From positions 1 through 39,536 of the forward strand of contig CAJWMY010000009.1 in assembly GCA_913044165.1 (NCBI GenBank): 39,536 bases of DNA, written 5' to 3'. The translations under genes and the position numbers were made by a program. Shown in pieces: positions 35,339 through 39,536 of the stretch. A model generated the notes under the pieces. The model ran no database searches and was not told where the DNA came from. It saw only the letters and a program-made list of their open reading frames with translations. Within the stretch, counting starts at the first letter, position 1. Every line of letters begins with the position of its first letter. The DNA is from an uncultured Puniceicoccaceae bacterium (lineage in GTDB: Bacteria > Verrucomicrobiota > Verrucomicrobiia > Opitutales > Coraliomargaritaceae).

Positions 35339-36661
35339 TTATTTTTCTAAGTCTTTTAATTTCCACTGAGCACAAAGATATTCTGGGCTTTGAGGATGAC
35401 ACCTAACGAGAGTTTTATTTAGTAAATTTATTACAGATTTTGTATCTCCTCTTTCTTCTAGTTCTTCAGCCATAAAAAAAGTAATACTTCCGGCTTCACT
35501 TATTTTTAAAATAGTATTGAAATTTTCTGTCCCATCCAAGAATCTTCTAAAATTAATATACGGAGATTTATTACAGATTTCCTCGAATCCTTTAGGGACT
35601 TCCTCGTTTAGTAGCAGGTTCATTAAGATTGCACTTTCATCATTGATTGAGAGAGGTTTACTTATTTCGAAATATCTATTAATAAGAAATCTTGCTTTTG
35701 ATCTATCGTTACAGGTAAGTGCCAAATGTGCATAAATTAAACAATATACCGGATCTTGATTAAAGACATCAAAAATTTTATTAAATGAATTATTAGCTTT
35801 TATTATATTTCCTAATGCAAGGTATATTAGACCTTGGAGGTAGCTTTGATGAGGGTCTTTGGGATTTAATGCATTGGCTTTATCAATATCTCTTAATGCG
35901 ATCTCATTTTTCCCTAATATACGTGCAATATTAGACTTAAGAGTATAAACCTCAGGATTTAAGGAATTCACTTTTATTGATTGTTCAAAAGCATCGTACG
36001 CAGAATGCAGTAGTCCCATTTTAAAATAAGATCTTCCTAGTGTTGCTGATATTTCTGCATCCGAAGAAATAAGTGATTTAGGGTATTGTCTAATTAATTC
36101 AATAGCCTCTTTAGGTTGGTCTAAAAAAAGATAAATGCTAGCTAGATTTACTACTTCTTTTTTATTTTCCGGGGTGAAATTATTCGAGATTGCTTGATTT
36201 AAAGCATTTCTTAATGACTCACTCTGTCTCATTCTCTTTAAACAAAGCGCTTTATAAAAGTAAATGTGTCCTAGTAGTGATGTTGTCCCGATTGGACGAT
36301 ACTTTAAAGCATTTTCAAATTCAACACGAGCAGTACCAATTCGATCCTCGGACATCGCGATTCGGCCATTAAAATAATGATAAATGTCTCTCAGGACTTT
36401 ATGTTCTTTAATTTCTGCATTCAAATTTTTCAGTTTCTCCCACTCACTATTTTGGCAATAAAACGAAGCATTTCTAAATAACATTTCAAAGTCAGCATCT
36501 ATTTTTATCTGATTGGAGATACCTTTTTTGTAATTATTTACTTCATGATAAGGTAAAAGACCAATTTTGAAGGAAGTATTTTTAGCAATCAAGCTAATGC
36601 TTGGAGTAAGGGCCCAAAGTATTAATAGATAAATAAAACTCAATTTGAGATTTGGACACAT
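35339..36661 (-). CDS. Exported TPR-repeat protein
   Basis: The 440-residue protein starts with a signal peptide (LSFIYLLILWALTPSISLIA). It continues with tetratricopeptide-like helical repeats through most of its length: YHYFNGRIAMSEDRIGTARV, GHIYFYKALCLKRMRQSE, ATLGRSYFKMGLLHSAYDA, NPEVYTLKSNIARILGKNE, QSYLQGLIYLALGNIIKA. The repeats with GRSYFKMG, NPEVY and NPKDPHQSYL match the W/L/G/Y-A/G-A-P TPR pattern. It is probably periplasmic or outer-membrane associated. There is no lipobox. Partner unknown; it lies between rpsO and the GspE/PilB gene, 179 bases after the latter. Confidence 0.85.
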   Translation of the reverse strand: MCPNLKLSFIYLLILWALTPSISLIAKNTSFKIGLLPYHEVNNYKKGISNQIKIDADFEMLFRNASFYCQNSEWEKLKNLNAEIKEHKVLRDIYHYFNGRIAMSEDRIGTARVEFENALKYRPIGTTSLLGHIYFYKALCLKRMRQSESLRNALNQAISNNFTPENKKEVVNLASIYLFLDQPKEAIELIRQYPKSLISSDAEISATLGRSYFKMGLLHSAYDAFEQSIKVNSLNPEVYTLKSNIARILGKNEIALRDIDKANALNPKDPHQSYLQGLIYLALGNIIKANNSFNKIFDVFNQDPVYCLIYAHLALTCNDRSKARFLINRYFEISKPLSINDESAILMNLLLNEEVPKGFEEICNKSPYINFRRFLDGTENFNTILKISEAGSITFFMAEELEERGDTKSVINLLNKTLVRCHPQSPEYLCAQWKLKDLEK

Positions 36662-36840
36662 TTTATTAATTGTGAGGGGATTATCTACATGTTGAAAAAG
36701 AATGGTCTTTGAAATATCATAAAAAGCTTAATCTAAAATATAATTTTCTCATTTTCGATTATTCTGATTTAAGCGATACAAATTATATCATGATTGAGAA
36801 TAAATAGATGTTTGGAGAGCATTTTTTATTTTAGTATTTA

Positions 36841-38517
36841 TTAACTTTCTTCTCGATCAATTTCAGCATAACGCATTACTTCTTCAAGCGTTGTATTTCC
36901 ATTTTTTATATGCTCCCATCCACTTTGTGTTAGTGATCGCATTCCTTGGTTAACTGCAGTTTGCCTAATTGTTCGAGCAGATTCTCTTTGTACAATTTGT
37001 TCGTGAATTTCCTCACTAACAGAAAGACATTCGAAGATTCCAATGCGACCTTTGAAACCAATATTACGACAACTTTCACAGCCAACAGCTTCAAGAAGGG
37101 TGTGATTTAAGTTTTCTTCTGTTGCAGGGACTTGCATTAGGTTTAAGCAATTTTTAAGATATTCAGTATCATACTTAGCTGGGCGAGAGCAATCTGGGCA
37201 GAGTTTTCTAACTAAGCGTTGGGCAACAATTAATTCAACTGAGGAAGCGATCAAAAATGGTTCTATATCCATATCAATTAAACGAGTGAGAGCCCCCGGG
37301 GCATCATTAGTATGGAGGGTGCTCAAAACTAAATGCCCGGTTAGGGAGGCACGAATACCAATATCAGCAGTTTCTCGATCTCGAATTTCTCCAACCATTA
37401 TAACATCAGGATCCTGACGCAATACGGCACGTAGCGATTGTGCAAAGGTAAGACCTATTTCTGGATGTACTTGGGTTTGATTAACTCCAGGAACCTCATA
37501 TTCTACAGGATCTTCAACAGTTATAATTCTCCGTTCAGGACGATTTATTAATCGAATGAAAGCAGTTAAGGATGTTGATTTACCTGATCCAGTTGGTCCA
37601 GTAACTAATATAATACCATGAGGTGCAGCTAATACGTTTGTTAGGATACCTTCTTCATAAGGGGAAAGACCAAGCTCTTTCATTGTTAAAGGTTTAGATT
37701 TTTGGTTTAGCAAGCGAAGACTAATACTTTCTCCGTACATTGTTGGGAAAGTAGAGATACGGATATCTAATTCGGATTCACCAGAAGAAAAAGTAATACG
37801 ACCATCTTGAGGGCGACGCTTCTCAGAAATGTTTAATTTCGCCATGATCTTCAGGCGAGAAATAATAGCGTCTTGGAATCGGACCAAATTATCCGGCACA
37901 CGAATTGAGATTAACTCACCATCAATACGATAACGAATCTGAAGAGAATCCCGCAAAGGTTCAAAATGAATATCTGTCGCACGGTCATTTACCGCTTTGA
38001 AAATCACCTCATTCACAAAACGAATGATCGCAGCATCTTCATCTTCTATCGCATCCTCTTCCGAGACGTCTTCAATTAAATTCGACTCATCTAAACTATC
38101 TGCCCCCACACCAAAGTGCTGAGTGATGGTATCTTGTATCTTTTCGGGATCGCCTAAATACCATTTCGGTCTTTTACCACAGCTAGCAAAAATCCAACGA
38201 TCCATCTGCTGATCAGGAGGCCATAGCGTAACCAAAGCAATAGATTCAGACTCTTGACTTTCATGACTTGTATCTTCAATAGGCACACAGTGGTATTCGT
38301 GTATCAATTTCACCGGCATGTGCTGAGAAGGATTATCAATCAAGCTAAAGGAATCGAGCAAAGGTAATTCTGTCGCTTCAGCTATTTCTTTTAAGGCATC
38401 CTTAGTCGGTAGATTTTTTAACAAAGCAAGGTGTTCCATTTTTTCATCACGAGGCAAAAGATCGATCTTATCAATCTCCTCAGAAGTTACATCGGAATAG
38501 AGTGCCTCTAAATTCAT
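36841..38517 (-). CDS. GspE/PilB-family secretion or type IV pilus assembly ATPase
   Basis: Hexameric ATPase that powers pseudopilus or type IV pilus assembly at the inner membrane. The 558-residue protein has an N-terminal MshEN-like region (about 1-135), an N2 domain ([21 protein letters not shown], 182-202) and the RecA-like domain with Walker [10 protein letters not shown] (307-315). The Asp box region is [18 protein letters not shown] (333-350) and Walker [10 protein letters not shown] (382-390). The His box is STLHTNDA. A tetracysteine zinc site is complete: C440 and C443 in LCPDC, C480 and C483 in GCESC. Length suits PilB as well as GspE; with no gspD, gspF or pil genes nearby the two cannot be separated. 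Confidence 0.93.
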   Translation of the reverse strand: MNLEALYSDVTSEEIDKIDLLPRDEKMEHLALLKNLPTKDALKEIAEATELPLLDSFSLIDNPSQHMPVKLIHEYHCVPIEDTSHESQESESIALVTLWPPDQQMDRWIFASCGKRPKWYLGDPEKIQDTITQHFGVGADSLDESNLIEDVSEEDAIEDEDAAIIRFVNEVIFKAVNDRATDIHFEPLRDSLQIRYRIDGELISIRVPDNLVRFQDAIISRLKIMAKLNISEKRRPQDGRITFSSGESELDIRISTFPTMYGESISLRLLNQKSKPLTMKELGLSPYEEGILTNVLAAPHGIILVTGPTGSGKSTSLTAFIRLINRPERRIITVEDPVEYEVPGVNQTQVHPEIGLTFAQSLRAVLRQDPDVIMVGEIRDRETADIGIRASLTGHLVLSTLHTNDAPGALTRLIDMDIEPFLIASSVELIVAQRLVRKLCPDCSRPAKYDTEYLKNCLNLMQVPATEENLNHTLLEAVGCESCRNIGFKGRIGIFECLSVSEEIHEQIVQRESARTIRQTAVNQGMRSLTQSGWEHIKNGNTTLEEVMRYAEIDREES

Positions 38518-38564
38518 TTGCTTGGTTTTAGATACTGTAGATTTTGTGAGATTAAATGTCCTAT

Positions 38565-39536
38565 TCAGTTTAGATCAAGTGTTTCTAGATATTCCTTTAG
38601 CCATCGACGATGCGGACCTGATAATAGGATGGAATTTATTTCGTTAAAATCAATCCAATTCAATGCACCATGTATGTCTAAAGAAAGCCCCTCAGTTTCC
38701 ACACGAAAGAGATGTTCTTCAATCGATTGATTGGAGATCGCCCGTCGCCGAACCGATACCGCTTCCACCTTATCCGAATCGTGCGATAAATTGAGGGCTT
38801 CAAGACAAGGGATTTCAAAATGCCCCTTTAAGCGTTTCGCCTCAGAGTCTATCTTTTGCAGTAAAATTTTCTTTTTATCAATGGCTAGCCCTCGATGCAG
38901 ACGCACCTTTTCTCGCTTCGCTCTTTCTATCTTCGGCAAGTCAGCCACCGAGCCTTGAGCAAAGCCAAGACAAAAACTCTGAAGTGGGCAGAGCGTACAT
39001 TTCGGATTACCCTTCGTGCAGACAGTCGCCCCCAATTCCATCATCGCTTGATTCGCATCTCCTGGTGACTCTGGGTCGAGTAATTTATTCGCTAGAACTT
39101 TAAAAAAATCGACTGCCTTACCATTGTTTGGAAAGACCATTTTCTCATTAGTTAAGCGAGCCAAGACCCGTACCACATTACCATCAACCACCGCCGCAGG
39201 AACACCTTGAGCAATCGAAGCAATCGCCGCTGCTGTATAATCTCCAATCCCCGGTAAATCTTTCCAAGCTTTCACTGAATCGGGTACTACCTCAGAGTCT
39301 CGCATCCACTGAGCCACCTTATGTAAATTCCTCGCTCGATTATAATAACCCAAGCCCTCCCAATGCTTTAAAACTATTTTGCTCTCCGCATTTGCTAAAG
39401 CGGTGAAATTAGGAAAACGTTTCATCCAACGATCAAAATAAGGCAGAGCTGTTTTGATTTGGGTTTGTTGCAACATAAACTCTGAGACCACAGTTCTGTA
39501 GAGACTCGGCTCAGTACGCCACGGAAGACTTCTTTG
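38565..39536 (-). CDS. mutY: A/G-specific adenine DNA glycosylase MutY (5' end outside window)
   Basis: MutY removes adenine mispaired with 8-oxoguanine. The frame stays open to the right edge, and upstream of the Met at 39491 it continues through QRSLPWR...[16 protein letters not shown]. This is the family's conserved N-terminal LPWR..PY.VW.SE.MLQQTQ text, so the real start lies beyond the window. It has the helix-hairpin-helix [27 protein letters not shown] with the catalytic aspartate, the 4Fe-4S ligands C-x6-C-x2-C-x5-C ([17 protein letters not shown]), and a C-terminal NUDIX-like 8-oxoG recognition domain. Its base composition is clearly more GC-rich than the rest of the window. Confidence 0.95.
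   Translation of the reverse strand, partial: QRSLPWRTEPSLYRTVVSEFMLQQTQIKTALPYFDRWMKRFPNFTALANAESKIVLKHWEGLGYYNRARNLHKVAQWMRDSEVVPDSVKAWKDLPGIGDYTAAAIASIAQGVPAAVVDGNVVRVLARLTNEKMVFPNNGKAVDFFKVLANKLLDPESPGDANQAMMELGATVCTKGNPKCTLCPLQSFCLGFAQGSVADLPKIERAKREKVRLHRGLAIDKKKILLQKIDSEAKRLKGHFEIPCLEALNLSHDSDKVEAVSVRRRAISNQSIEEHLFRVETEGLSLDIHGALNWIDFNEINSILLSGPHRRWLKEYLETLDLN

Overview
The window is a densely coded, AT-rich stretch (about one third G+C by eye) of a Gram-negative chromosome. It carries an outer-membrane and lipid A gene set (bamA, an OmpH/Skp chaperone, lpxD, an lpxC-fabZ fusion, lpxA) mixed with core information genes (dnaB, dnaG, rpoD, rho, nusB, ffh, ftsY, pnp, rpsO, tgt, mutY). The lpxC-fabZ fusion, the lysine-rich histone-like tail of the sigma factor, the divergent DnaG zinc finger and the lack of Shine-Dalgarno motifs fit a Verrucomicrobiota lineage (Opitutales/Puniceicoccaceae-like, probably marine) best. 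Bacteroidota is the main alternative. This assignment is inference.

Layout: bases 1-352 hold an antisense fragment resembling a phage baseplate-hub protein, abutting the last codons of a gene (probably rplI) cut off just upstream of dnaB. 449-8460 (+) carries dnaB, bamA, skp-like, lpxD, prs and a DegP-like protease. 8473-11383 (-) is ribH-nusB-ftsY-aroB, with overlapping or nearly overlapping genes. tgt (+) and rho (-) meet tail to tail. 13923-17388 is a lipid-tail module: a divergent SRPBCC gene, then desaturase, DUF1295 reductase-like and CFA-synthase-like genes. 17414-19974 (-) holds an uncharacterised gene, a degenerate PhoD-like protein and sufE. 20082-21211 (+) is acyP and an IMPase-family gene. 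21221-27226 (-) runs TPR lipoprotein, dnaG, rpoD, small lipoprotein, tatA. 27278-28803 (+) is a DUF362-like gene and a lone nuoA. ffh (-) follows, then lpxC-fabZ and lpxA (+), then rpsO-pnp (-), a TPR protein, a GspE/PilB ATPase and mutY (-), which runs off the right edge.

How the genes fit together: lpxA, lpxC and lpxD supply the first three lipid A steps, and fabZ links them to fatty acid synthesis. BamA, the OmpH/Skp chaperone and the DegP-like protease assemble and police outer-membrane proteins. Ffh and FtsY deliver membrane proteins, and TatA serves Tat export. The desaturase, DUF1295 and CFA-like genes probably remodel membrane acyl chains.

The most unusual signals are (1) the phage-like/truncated-gene junction at the left edge, (2) loss of zinc ligands in both DnaG and TGT, (3) a PhoD-family protein with its metal ligands replaced, (4) the lipid-tail module with an atypical CFA-like methyltransferase, (5) a Rho lacking the usual primary-site aromatic motif, and (6) long hairpins around rpsO-pnp. 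No tRNA, rRNA, CRISPR array or insertion sequence was seen, and no gene-free stretch over 300 bases occurs other than the disturbed left edge.
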